Positions 1 through 8,900 of a stretch of DNA of 64,000 nt are shown piece by piece. How positions within the stretch are numbered: the stretch's first letter is position 1; each line of letters begins with the position of its first letter. Under the pieces are notes generated by a model. The model saw only the letters and a list, made by a program, of their open reading frames with translations, made no database searches and was not told where the DNA came from. The translations under genes and the position numbers were made by a program. Origin of the DNA: Amyelois transitella (lineage: Eukaryota > Arthropoda > Insecta > Lepidoptera > Pyralidae); assembly GCF_032362555.1 (NCBI RefSeq), contig NC_083520.1, forward strand, positions 8,432,001 through 8,496,000. The letters are read 5' to 3'.

Positions 1-862
1 TGGCCGGCACGAGGGTCCGTGCGGCGTCGAGCGCGTGCTGGATGCTGCGGGTGATGGCACTCGCCGCAAGCTCGACCTCCTCGCTGGTGGAGACCCGCTT
101 GAAGGCGACACTGGCCTTGTCGCCCACAATCTTGTCCTCGAAGTGGTCCCATTTTATTTTGGATGTTCTCCTCGGCAGCGTGACCCTCGCCGGAAGGTCC
201 CGGAGGATGAGAAGAACCGGCCGGTGGTCTGACGGCAGGTCCGGGTAGACGTGCAGTGTTGGCAGCGCTGTCAGCCCTCTGTGGGCCACGATGTCGATGG
301 TGTCGGAGCCTCCCAACGTGTCGGTGTGGGTGGGTTCGTCCGGCCCCAACAGCTCGAAGTCGTGGTCCACAGCGGCCTGAAGAAGGATTCTTCCGCTTCG
401 GTTGATCCTCGTGGAGTTCCAGGCTGTGTGCTTGGCGTTAAAGTCGCCAGCCACAAGCGTTGGCGTGGTGGTGTTCAGTAGGGACCAAAGCTCGTTGGTG
501 TCGAGCTTGGCCCCTGGCGGTATGTATGTCGCAAACAACCGCAGCTCGCGGCCGGCGACGCTGATGAGCACGCCGAGGGCGTACATTGTCTGGAACTCCA
601 CGTGGGGGATGGGCTGATGAATAATGTTGCGCTTCACCAACACTGCAAGTCCCCGGTAGGCGTATCCACTGACCGGGCTCTTCTCATCCTTCCGGTATGT
701 GATGTAGTGTGGGATGCCAAACTTTTGGTCATCCCGCAGGTGGGTCTCGCTGACGAGGAGAACATCGATGTGCTGCTCCCGGAGGAAGTTGGCCAGCAAG
801 TATTTCTTCCTCCGGAGCGATTCTGCGTTCCAATATACGATCCTCAGAGGCGTACCATCCAT
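1..862 (-). CDS. Jockey-type ORF2, N-terminal part: APE endonuclease domain (partial)
   Basis: The frame starts at ATG 862 and stays open for about 287 codons to the window edge. In the full family the protein continues into a reverse transcriptase; here only the apurinic/apyrimidinic-like endonuclease, which nicks target DNA, is visible. Motifs in order: YWNAESL near residue 10 (metal-binding Asn), LLVSETHL (catalytic Glu), ATYIPPG (Tyr), VAGDFNAKHTAW (Asp and Asn), GSDTIDIV and PSDHRPV (final Asp-His). All expected catalytic residues are present. The start codon follows the ORF1 stop after 2 nt (TAA CT ATG), so ORF2 is probably translated by termination-reinitiation rather than from its own message. 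The fragment ends in the linker after the endonuclease. Confidence 0.93.
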   Translation of the reverse strand, partial: MDGTPLRIVYWNAESLRRKKYLLANFLREQHIDVLLVSETHLRDDQKFGIPHYITYRKDEKSPVSGYAYRGLAVLVKRNIIHQPIPHVEFQTMYALGVLISVAGRELRLFATYIPPGAKLDTNELWSLLNTTTPTLVAGDFNAKHTAWNSTRINRSGRILLQAAVDHDFELLGPDEPTHTDTLGGSDTIDIVAHRGLTALPTLHVYPDLPSDHRPVLLILRDLPARVTLPRRTSKIKWDHFEDKIVGDKASVAFKRVSTSEEVELAASAITRSIQHALDAARTLVPA

Positions 863-864
863 AG

Positions 865-3672
865 TTAAAGGTTAGGGGTGGGTACGCCTCTGAGGGGGGC
901 CGCGGGGACGAGGGCGGCCAACAGTGCCTGCATCTGCTGCACCGACTGCACCAGCGCGTAGAAGTGCTCCGGTGGGATCGGCGCAGCAGGGGCAGGCGCG
1001 GGAACGGGTTGCGGTGCCGGGGGAGTCGGCCCGGCCGCCTCTTCTCCTTCCGCCACGGGGGCAGAGCTCTCGGCGGCGGTGTTCTTCTTCTTCTTCTTTT
1101 TCCTCTTCTTCTTCGGGAGCTCTGCTCCCCTGGCGGTCGGTGGGTTTGCAGGGGCCATCAGAGAACCCTCCGCTGCCTCGGTCGTGAAGTTCTGGGGCGC
1201 GGGGGCGGTACCGCTACGAGCGACCGGGCCAGCCCGTCTGTTCCTGGCTTCGCGCCGCAGCACCGGGCAGGACGAGTGGTTGGCCGGGTGCGGTCCTCTG
1301 CAGTTGGCACAGGTGGCGGGCTGGTCCAAGGGCCGCTCGCACTCGGTGGCTTTGTGGGGCCCGCCGCAGCGCACGCAGACGATGGACCGGTGACAGTTGA
1401 CCGACGAGTGCCGGAACAGCTGGCACCGGTGGCACTGGGCGGGTCCTTGTTTGCCCCTCCACGCTTCAATCCTCAGGGCCGGCCAATGGAGGAGTTCTTT
1501 GATGGCGTATACCTCCTGGCAATTTGGTGTCCGTGCCAGGAGGGTGAAGAATACGCACCCGGGGCGATCTCCCCTGCCCCGGATGGCTTTTATCGCTTCC
1601 ACTTCAAATCCCTTGTTCTCCAGGTCTTCCTTTAATGCAGCCTCCTCCGTGTCGGGCGGTAGCCCGCGGATGGCCACCTTCAGCGGTCGGTCTGATGGCA
1701 ATGAGTACGAGTGCCATTGCACATCCAGCGTATTGATATAACGCTGGACGACTCGGTACTCATTGCCGTCCTTTGGTATAAAATGTACGCCTCTTCCGCG
1801 CGCGACGGCGGCCGGCGAGCGCCCCAGCAGGCGGCTAATCTCCCTGAAGTGAACCACCCAATTGGGCAGGTGGTCCACACAGATGCGAGGGTAGCGCGGC
1901 TCCCGGGGCGCTTGTGCCGACGGCGGGGCGGTTGAGGCGGCAGCGGCGGCGGTGGAAGTGGCCATGGCTGCGGGGGCCGCAGTCACGGTGGAGGCTGCAG
2001 CTGAGGTTGAGGTGGAGGCGGCAGGTGTTGAGGTGGTGGGCGGGACGCGAGGCACTGCTCCCCGTTGTGCCCCCTTCCGTTGAGGCAAGGGGGCTCCGGC
2101 GCTAGCCGCTACCCGGGCGAATGATACCGCGGGAGCGGCCAGCAAGGGCGGCGCGCGTTGGGCGGGTGCTTGGGCGGGCGCTTGGGCGGGCGTCTGGGCG
2201 GACGTCTGGGCGGGCGGGCGGGCGGCCGCTTGGGCGGGCGCCTGGCTGGGCGGGCGGGCGGCCGCTAGGGCGGGCGCCTGGTTGGGCGGGCGGGCGGCCG
2301 CTAGGGCGGGCGCCTGCTTGGGCGGGCGGGCGGCCGCTAGGGCGGGCGCCTGCTTGGGCGGGCGGGCGGGCGCTAGGGCGGGTGCTTGCTTGGGCGGGCG
2401 GGCGGCTGCCAGGGCGGGCGCTTGATTGGGCGGGCGGGCAGGTTCTTGGGCGGGCGGGCGGTCAAATGCATGGGCGGCCGCTTGGTTGGGCGGGCGGGCA
2501 GGTTCTTGGGCGGGCGGGCGGTCAGCTGCATGGGCGGCCGCTTGAGTGTGCGATTGTGTGGACGTCTGGGCAGGCGCAAGGGCGGAAGTCTGGGCGGACG
2601 CCTGGGCGGGCGCTCGGCTGGATGCCGCCCCCGCCGGTGCGCGGCGCGGGTCCCGGGATTGCCACCTCGGGATCGCGGACTTCCCGGCCGGCGGAGGCAT
2701 CATGGCGGCGGCGTCAGCGGCGGCGGCGGCGGCGGCGGCGGCGGCCTCCGAGCCGCGGACCGACGCCATCGTCGCGGCGCGTTTCAATGGTCGGTCACGG
2801 GCGCCGGCTCCTGTCAGGTCCGTTGTCGACCCGGATGAAGAGGGTTCGGCTGTCGAACAGGACTCCTCCTCGCCCTCCCGCATGTCGAGGGCCCGGGGCT
2901 TCTTCGGCGTTTCAGGAGCGTCGCCCGTGGGGCTCCTTGCCCGCTTCAGGAGGGAGGAAATCACCTGCCTCCTGGGAGTTTCCATGTCGACCGGGGGGAG
3001 GGTGATCATCCCCCGTCTTGCGATATCTAAGGCCGCGAGATCATCCATCGATGGGGCGACCCCCCGCACCTCATTTTCCTTCAGGCGGAGATAAATCGCC
3101 ATCCATTGCGCCATCCCCGGCGACAGCCAGTCGCCGTGCACTAAGCGGACGAGTACCTCCGCGTCGATGAGAAGGGTTCTCATCCACCCTTTAGGGGACA
3201 GATTCGCAAGGGGCGCGGGTAGGGATGCGGCGGCGAGGGCGGCGGTGGCGGCAGCGGCGGATTTGACTGCCGCGGAGACGGCTGCAGAGGCAGGAGCGGC
3301 GGCGGCTGGGGTGGCGGAGGTGGCGACGGCGGCGGCGGCGGTGGCGGCGGCGGCGTGGGTGGCGGCGGCGGCGGCGGCAAAGTAAGTGGCGGCGTCAGCG
3401 GCATTTGCCACAAAAGTGCGGCTTTCAGTGACGGCGGCGGCGACGGCGGCAGTTGCATCAAGTGTCGCTGCGGTCGTCGTCGTCGCGGCGCTGGCTTGCG
3501 TTGCGGCGGCGGCGGTTAAAGTTGCAGTGTCAGCAGCGGCGCGGGCGGCGGCGGCGGGCGCAGGAAAGACGCCCGTCGGCGTAGCATACGCCGCTGGTGG
3601 CGTATGCAAGGCGATGTCGGGGGAGGGGTGCGGGGGACCCGCACCTACCCCTTCCCGGGGGGGGGGCTCCAT
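865..3672 (-). CDS. Jockey-type ORF1: gag-like nucleic-acid-binding protein with zinc knuckles
   Basis: About 935 residues from ATG 3672 to TAA 865. The open frame extends upstream to a TTG at 3729 without an ATG, so 3672 is the first usable start. The N-terminal two thirds are low complexity: alanine runs from GCN repeats, then proline/glutamine/alanine tandem repeats. The last third holds a PRE_C2HC-like region (VDHLPNW to IEAWRGKQG), then three zinc knuckles at about 1270-1435: CHRC-x4-H-x4-C, CVRC-x3-H-x4-C and a CANC...H...C. A lysine-rich stretch (KKKRKKKKKK, about 1080-1115) could be a nuclear or RNA-binding signal. In the family ORF1 binds element RNA and forms the ribonucleoprotein. 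It is longer than most Jockey ORF1 proteins because of the expanded repeats. Confidence 0.9.
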   Translation of the reverse strand: MEPPPREGVGAGPPHPSPDIALHTPPAAYATPTGVFPAPAAAARAAADTATLTAAAATQASAATTTTAATLDATAAVAAAVTESRTFVANAADAATYFAAAAAATHAAAATAAAAVATSATPAAAAPASAAVSAAVKSAAAATAALAAASLPAPLANLSPKGWMRTLLIDAEVLVRLVHGDWLSPGMAQWMAIYLRLKENEVRGVAPSMDDLAALDIARRGMITLPPVDMETPRRQVISSLLKRARSPTGDAPETPKKPRALDMREGEEESCSTAEPSSSGSTTDLTGAGARDRPLKRAATMASVRGSEAAAAAAAAAADAAAMMPPPAGKSAIPRWQSRDPRRAPAGAASSRAPAQASAQTSALAPAQTSTQSHTQAAAHAADRPPAQEPARPPNQAAAHAFDRPPAQEPARPPNQAPALAAARPPKQAPALAPARPPKQAPALAAARPPKQAPALAAARPPNQAPALAAARPPSQAPAQAAARPPAQTSAQTPAQAPAQAPAQRAPPLLAAPAVSFARVAASAGAPLPQRKGAQRGAVPRVPPTTSTPAASTSTSAAASTVTAAPAAMATSTAAAAASTAPPSAQAPREPRYPRICVDHLPNWVVHFREISRLLGRSPAAVARGRGVHFIPKDGNEYRVVQRYINTLDVQWHSYSLPSDRPLKVAIRGLPPDTEEAALKEDLENKGFEVEAIKAIRGRGDRPGCVFFTLLARTPNCQEVYAIKELLHWPALRIEAWRGKQGPAQCHRCQLFRHSSVNCHRSIVCVRCGGPHKATECERPLDQPATCANCRGPHPANHSSCPVLRREARNRRAGPVARSGTAPAPQNFTTEAAEGSLMAPANPPTARGAELPKKKRKKKKKKNTAAESSAPVAEGEEAAGPTPPAPQPVPAPAPAAPIPPEHFYALVQSVQQMQALLAALVPAAPLRGVPTPNL
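2155..2600 (-). repeat. Tandem repeat array within Jockey ORF1
   Basis: The DNA is an array of GGGCGGGC-rich units. One block has a period of about 36 bp (roughly 2210-2410), encoding ARPPKQAPALA-like 12-residue units. A second has a period of about 60 bp (roughly 2410-2540), encoding RPPAQEPARPPNQ-like 20-residue units. The frame is kept throughout because unit lengths are multiples of three. Confidence 0.85.
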
Positions 3673-4020
3673 TTCGGAGCCCGGACGACGCGCGGGAGTG
3701 GAGTCGCTCCCGAGCAGCCGAAGGAACAACGGGGCCGACTACCCAACCCCTTTTCACCGGTGAGACCCGCTGGTGGGAGGCCGGCTACTTGGAGGGTGCG
3801 AGCAAATCAGTCCCGAAGTCCTGGCAGGGGTTTCCGCCGGGAGCTATCCTCTCCTACGCAAATATTGTTTGCGGGGTGTTGGGGGGGCGTGGCTACGTCT
3901 TCCCCAATCGCGGAAACTGAATCGGCTCGTACTCGTAGAAATTTTCTTGAAGCGACTGGCGAATCCTGGTCGCTGTGGCAAGCACCACTCCTATTTATAA
4001 GAAAGTAGTGGGGCGTGCCA

Positions 4021-5934
4021 ATGCGACCACGTGTAACAATTGCAGATCTTTTATTTGAAAAACACAGAATTAAATGTCCTATAAATTGTTACTATAATTT
4101 ATAAAACATTATTGACTATATGTTTAATAACAGTAAATAAGTTATTACATAATTTCCATTAAACAAAGTACAATTTTGTTAAGAAATAATCTCTGAAATA
4201 TTAAAGCTAAAAGTCATAATAAAGCCAAAATTAATATGACATCTGATAACTACTATCAAAATTTGTTTTGTTATATTTATGTAACTTTACAATTGTTAAC
4301 AGTAGTTAGTATTTTAAATGTAATACATACATACATACATATACATACATATAATCACGTCTATATATCCCTTGCGGGGTAGACAGAGCCAACAGTCCTG
4401 AGCGGACTGATAGGCCACACTCAGCTAGTTGGCTTTAAGATAGAATTGAGATTCGAATAGTGACAAGTTGCTATTGCAGCCTATCGCCTAAAAAAAGAAT
4501 CTCAAGTTTGTAAGCCTATCCCTAAGTCGCCTTTTACGACATCCATGGGAATGAGATGGAGTGGTCCTATTCTTTTTTGTATTGGTGCCGGGAACCACAC
4601 GGCAAATGTAATACCTTAATATAATAACGAAATTTTACTTTTCCGATTAAATTTTATGTTGGCCACCTATAACTTATTACTTTGTAAGTAATACTCAGCT
4701 CTGATAGTTTTCCTTTAAACTTCGTTATTAACTACTACTGTAAATTTTTATAACAAAAAGGAGTTATTATGTCTAATATACGTTACACAAGATTAAATAT
4801 AGATTAACATAATTATAAGATAATTAGCAAAAACAGATAGAACCAACTCCAGGGTGATGAGGGTCTAGGTTACTCACACAATAGTTCTGAACGTGGCCTC
4901 TCAGTCATTTGATAAGGATATAGGCATAAATATATCTTTCCACGCACAATTAACCAATACATCCAAAACCCGTCCATCAATCTATGGTCTGTTGTGTTTA
5001 TAATTAAGTCAAATGGGTAATTACGTATGAATAATGACTAAATAATACGTGACGTAGGTATTGATTGTGATAGGGAAAGCTTTTAGTGGATATGATTTCT
5101 GTATATACCTACATATAAACAAAAACCATAATTAGTTACAATTTTCTTTACGAAAATACACTTTCCCATCTGTAGTCCTATTCCGATGTTCATAATTTTA
5201 AAATTGTTGTAGATTTATTGGAAAAATAGGTAAGAGCTTTTTAAATTAAACTCGTAATTTGCCTATCTTTCATATTTTATATTTATAATATACATAAATT
5301 TCATAAAACCGCGTTTTGTAGTTTTGGCTATTCATCGGTAAAGAATGACAGCTCTTGGTCCATGCAACAGCAATCAGTAAAGAGTGAAGTTCGTTCATCC
5401 AAGTACCAAATTTGCACATTTATCTAAGACACTGGATAACATTGCAAACTCAATTCGCCAAGTTATATTTACAGAGAGATAAAAGCGAAAAACTTTCACT
5501 GATTAATTATGAACTTTCTAAAATTACCTTTTTGACTTATAAAAGAGGTTATATTTTGTTGAAAGGCTGATACCGGAATCAAGTGGTTTGGGACTGTCCG
5601 ATGTTACCCTTTTCTGACATCCAAGGGGAGAATGTGGGACTCCTGGCACCTAAAATGTGCCAGCCTACCTACTGAAACTCCTCCGGTGCAATCGCCTTGA
5701 TATTTTGAGTGCCTCATGCGATCGGAATAGGGTTGCCAATACGCAAAAATTGTACTAGTTTGGCCTAACTTTTGGGTAAAAAGTCCGGACGACCGGCATT
5801 GTTCGAGTTCTTTCTCGTCACTCCAAGCAACCAACTGTCTTTTAGCCGGACACAGTCAGCCTTTTCACGGTGTCCGGCTTTGGTTAGGCTTTTTATATTG
5901 ATCGGATTTATCTTACCTAATTAACATATTACAG
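4021..5934. other. Non-coding stretch between Jockey element and receptor exon
   Basis: AT-rich DNA with no supportable exon. It holds one full-length SINE-like copy (4327-4603). The segment at about 5590-5900 looks repeat-derived: it shares a GGACTCCTGGC...CCAGCCTA block with 7255-7295. Since the next feature begins in the middle of a receptor, this is probably intron, but the upstream exons are not in the window. Confidence 0.6.
4316..4614 (-). mobile_element. SINE-like repeat, family A, full-length with target-site duplication
   Basis: The copy reads on the minus strand from a TGCCGTGTGGTTCCCGGCAC head (about 4603) to an (ATGT)n tail (about 4327). It is flanked by a perfect 11-bp direct repeat, AAATGTAATAC, at 4316-4326 and 4604-4614. 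About twenty full or partial copies of this family occur in the window on both strands. The head has no clear tRNA-type A and B boxes. The last 40 bases resemble the 3' end of LINE family B. Confidence 0.85.
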
Positions 5935-8900
5935 TTTCTAGTCTGCTACCCATACCCAGTGGAGTGGGGTGAGAGCTACCCGCGCACGATGGTGCTGATC
6001 AAGTTCCTGGTGTACTACTCGCTGCCGCTGGCCGTGATCGCGCTGTTCTACGTGCTGATGGCGAGACACCTCGTGCTCAGCACGCGCAATATGCCGGGCG
6101 AGATGCAGGGCACGCAGAGACAGGTATCACCATCTTTATTTTGTAGTTTTACATACATACATGTACGTATGGTCACGTCTATATCCCTTGCGGGGTAGAC
6201 AGAGCCATAGTCTTGAAAAGACTGACAGGCTACGCTCAGCTGTTTGGCTTAGTGATAGAATTGAGATTAAAATAGTGACAGGTTGCTAGCCCATCGCCTA
6301 AAATAGGAATCCCAAGTTTATAAACCTATCCCTTAGTGGCCTTTTACGATATCCATGGGAAAGAGATGGAGTGGTCCTATTCTTTTTTGTATTGGTGCCG
6401 GGAACCACACGGCACCAATAATATAATCGTAGTTTTAATAGAGTAGAATGAAGAAATTAACTGTGTTCATGGTGGCACACAATTTTGACCTCGGTATTCT
6501 TTTTGTGATTCGAGTAATACCTCTGACAAATTAAAAAAAAAAGATATCTACCGCTATGTTACCGCAACCCTACAAAATGGTCGGATCAAATCCGATCGTC
6601 ACTAAACACCGATCTCCATAAGGCCCTCCACGACGCAAAGGATCGCAACAGGTGGAAGGAAGAGATCAAAGAGAAAGTGATTCGGCGAGGGAGTCACGAC
6701 CCTCACCAATGAGGTATACGACGCGCGGAGGAGGAAAACCGCTATGTTTCGTGGCCTGGAGTGAAGTTTCTGATATTTCCCTTGTCACGCTGGCCTTCGG
6801 CATACTCAGTTTACAGCCCACGCAACCTCGCGTTATCTTTATATATTTAACCCATCCAACAATATATTATTAAACCGAAAGTCGTTTACCGTGGCCTATT
6901 GGTTTTCTCGAGACTGTCGGCTAGTCGGCCCCGCTAGTGATATAGATGTGATTATTTCTATGTATGAAAGTCGTTTGAATGTCTTTCAAATCAATTTTTA
7001 ATTTCCTTTTTATTGTTTATTTGTTCCTTTAAGCATTGTTTATTTAATTTAAATAGCTTGATATTTCCATTTTTTATTTAAGGAAAACTAGAAGACTGTA
7101 ATATTGGTTTTTGGTACGATATCAAAGTAGGTATTCCCTGTCACAATAAACTAAAACCAATTGTACCGGTTCCCAAAAAATACAGTACTTGCCTTTTTTA
7201 TCGAAGTGGAAATCCTTTTTACGTAAGGCCGCCGACCGGTCTACACCCGGGAGAGTGAGGGACTCCTGGCGCCTAATACGCCAGCCTATCCACTAAAACT
7301 AAAAAAAAATATCAATCCATCAAATGTTACATTTGTGCCAATATGTTTATTTATTTAAACTTCATTGCACAAAAACAAAAATGTACAAAAGGCGGACTTT
7401 ATATCGTTTGGCATTCCCTACCAGTCAACCAGCTGACCAAATAGAAAAAACCTTTAAGTTGGTGGTGCGATAAAGTGCACATGAATACTGACAAAATACA
7501 TACATTACAAAAAAAATGCATAAATACATACAAGATACGTATATACAAGATATGTTCATTTGCTAATTGTTTCATATAGGAATTTATGATTATATTAGGA
7601 TATTTATAAATAAAACACATTGGAGCTTCGCTTGCATGATGACGCAATCCCAAACTGATTTATTGTCTTGTATGGCCGTTACAAACTGTTAGTCTATCTC
7701 TCTTGACAATGACATTGACACTAATATGACACACTAATGCAAACATTTATAAAATGGTTGTTCCAGATGCGAGCTAGAAGGAAAGTGGCGCTCACTGTAC
7801 TGGCGTTCGTGCTGGTGTTCGCAGCCTGCTTCCTGCCTTCCCACGTGTTTATGATGTGGTTCTATTATTGGTTAGTATTCATATTTCACTAAGCCTCGTC
7901 GTACGAGTGAAGTTTCACCGTTTAAGTTAACCTAAACAAGCACAGGGATCGTGGCAACCCTCCGGGAAAGAGGCGTGATTTGTGTATGTACTAGAGGCCG
8001 CCAGTGACTTCGGCCGCTTGGAATCCAATCCCGCGGGAATTTCGGGATAAAAAGTAGCCTTTATGTTATTATGGGTCTTCAGCTACCTACCTACATACAT
8101 ACCAAATTTCATCGTAATCGGTTCAGTATGCATGAAAGTGTAACAAACATCCATACTGACATCCTGATATACAAACTTTCGCATTTATAATATTAGTAGG
8201 ATTTATGTATGTAAACAAGCACGGTGACTTCGCGTTCGTGTTTGCTTCGTACCTATAATCTGAAAAACTACATATACGTAGGTACCGGGTGGTATCTGGC
8301 ACTTCAGAAATTATTAAATGATCGAACAGACCATAGTTGAAAGAATTTGTTACATCCTCACCTCTTTGGACTGGAGGTCGGATTGCGCAAAAAAGAAATA
8401 CTACGAGTACATACATTAATCACGCCTCTTTCCCGGAGAGGTAGGTAAAAACGACATCTTTCCAATTGCCACGATCCCTACATACTTCTTTCGCATCATT
8501 CACATTCAAAACTCTCTTTCACGCAAGCTCGTCGGTTTCGGGTACTCTTGACATGGCCTTTTGCAACAACGACTCCGATTTGATCAAGGTACCTTCGACT
8601 AGGCCTTCCGACTCCTACAATCCCATTCATACCTTTGTACATTTGCTTACATTTGCAAGTGGAAAGAGGTAGTCTCTGCCTACCCCTCCGGGAAAGAGGC
8701 GTGATTTTATGTATGTATGTATGTATGTACATTTGCTTACTAACTGCGTCAATTTTCAGCCCCACTGCAGAAGAGGATTACAACGGTTGGTGGCACGGCC
8801 TTCGCATCGTCGGCTTCTGCCTATCCTTCCTCAACAGCTGTGTCAACCCCATCGCGCTGTACTGCACCAGTGGCATTTTCAGAAAACATTTCAATAGGTA

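Larger units (their letters stand above)
1..4020 (-). mobile_element. Jockey-type non-LTR retrotransposon, 5' portion (runs off the window start)
   Basis: A GC-rich block stands out against AT-rich surroundings and ends near 4020. On the minus strand it reads as a 5' leader (about 4020 to 3673), ORF1 with zinc knuckles, then ORF2 with an endonuclease domain that continues past base 1. The order of a gag-like ORF1 with three CCHC-type knuckles followed by an APE endonuclease with a GDFNAKH motif is typical of the Jockey clade. No stop or frameshift is seen in either ORF, so this may be a young copy. The exact 5' end and any target-site duplication cannot be fixed because the 3' end is outside the window. 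A TATAAATA-like string lies at 3992-3999 on the minus strand; its role is unknown. The element is antisense to the receptor gene that follows. Confidence 0.9.

Noticed and set aside
35..868. Short plus-strand open frames opposite ORF2.
   Set aside because: The minus strand reads a complete endonuclease domain with catalytic motifs; these are shadows.
924..3385. Several long plus-strand open frames opposite the Jockey ORF1 (Arg/Gly- or Ala-rich).
   Set aside because: They are antisense reflections of GC-rich repetitive ORF1 codons, with no domains and no splice or start context.
4321..4350. ATAC/ATGT runs were considered as independent microsatellites.
   Set aside because: They are the 3' tails of SINE A or LINE B copies with target duplications.
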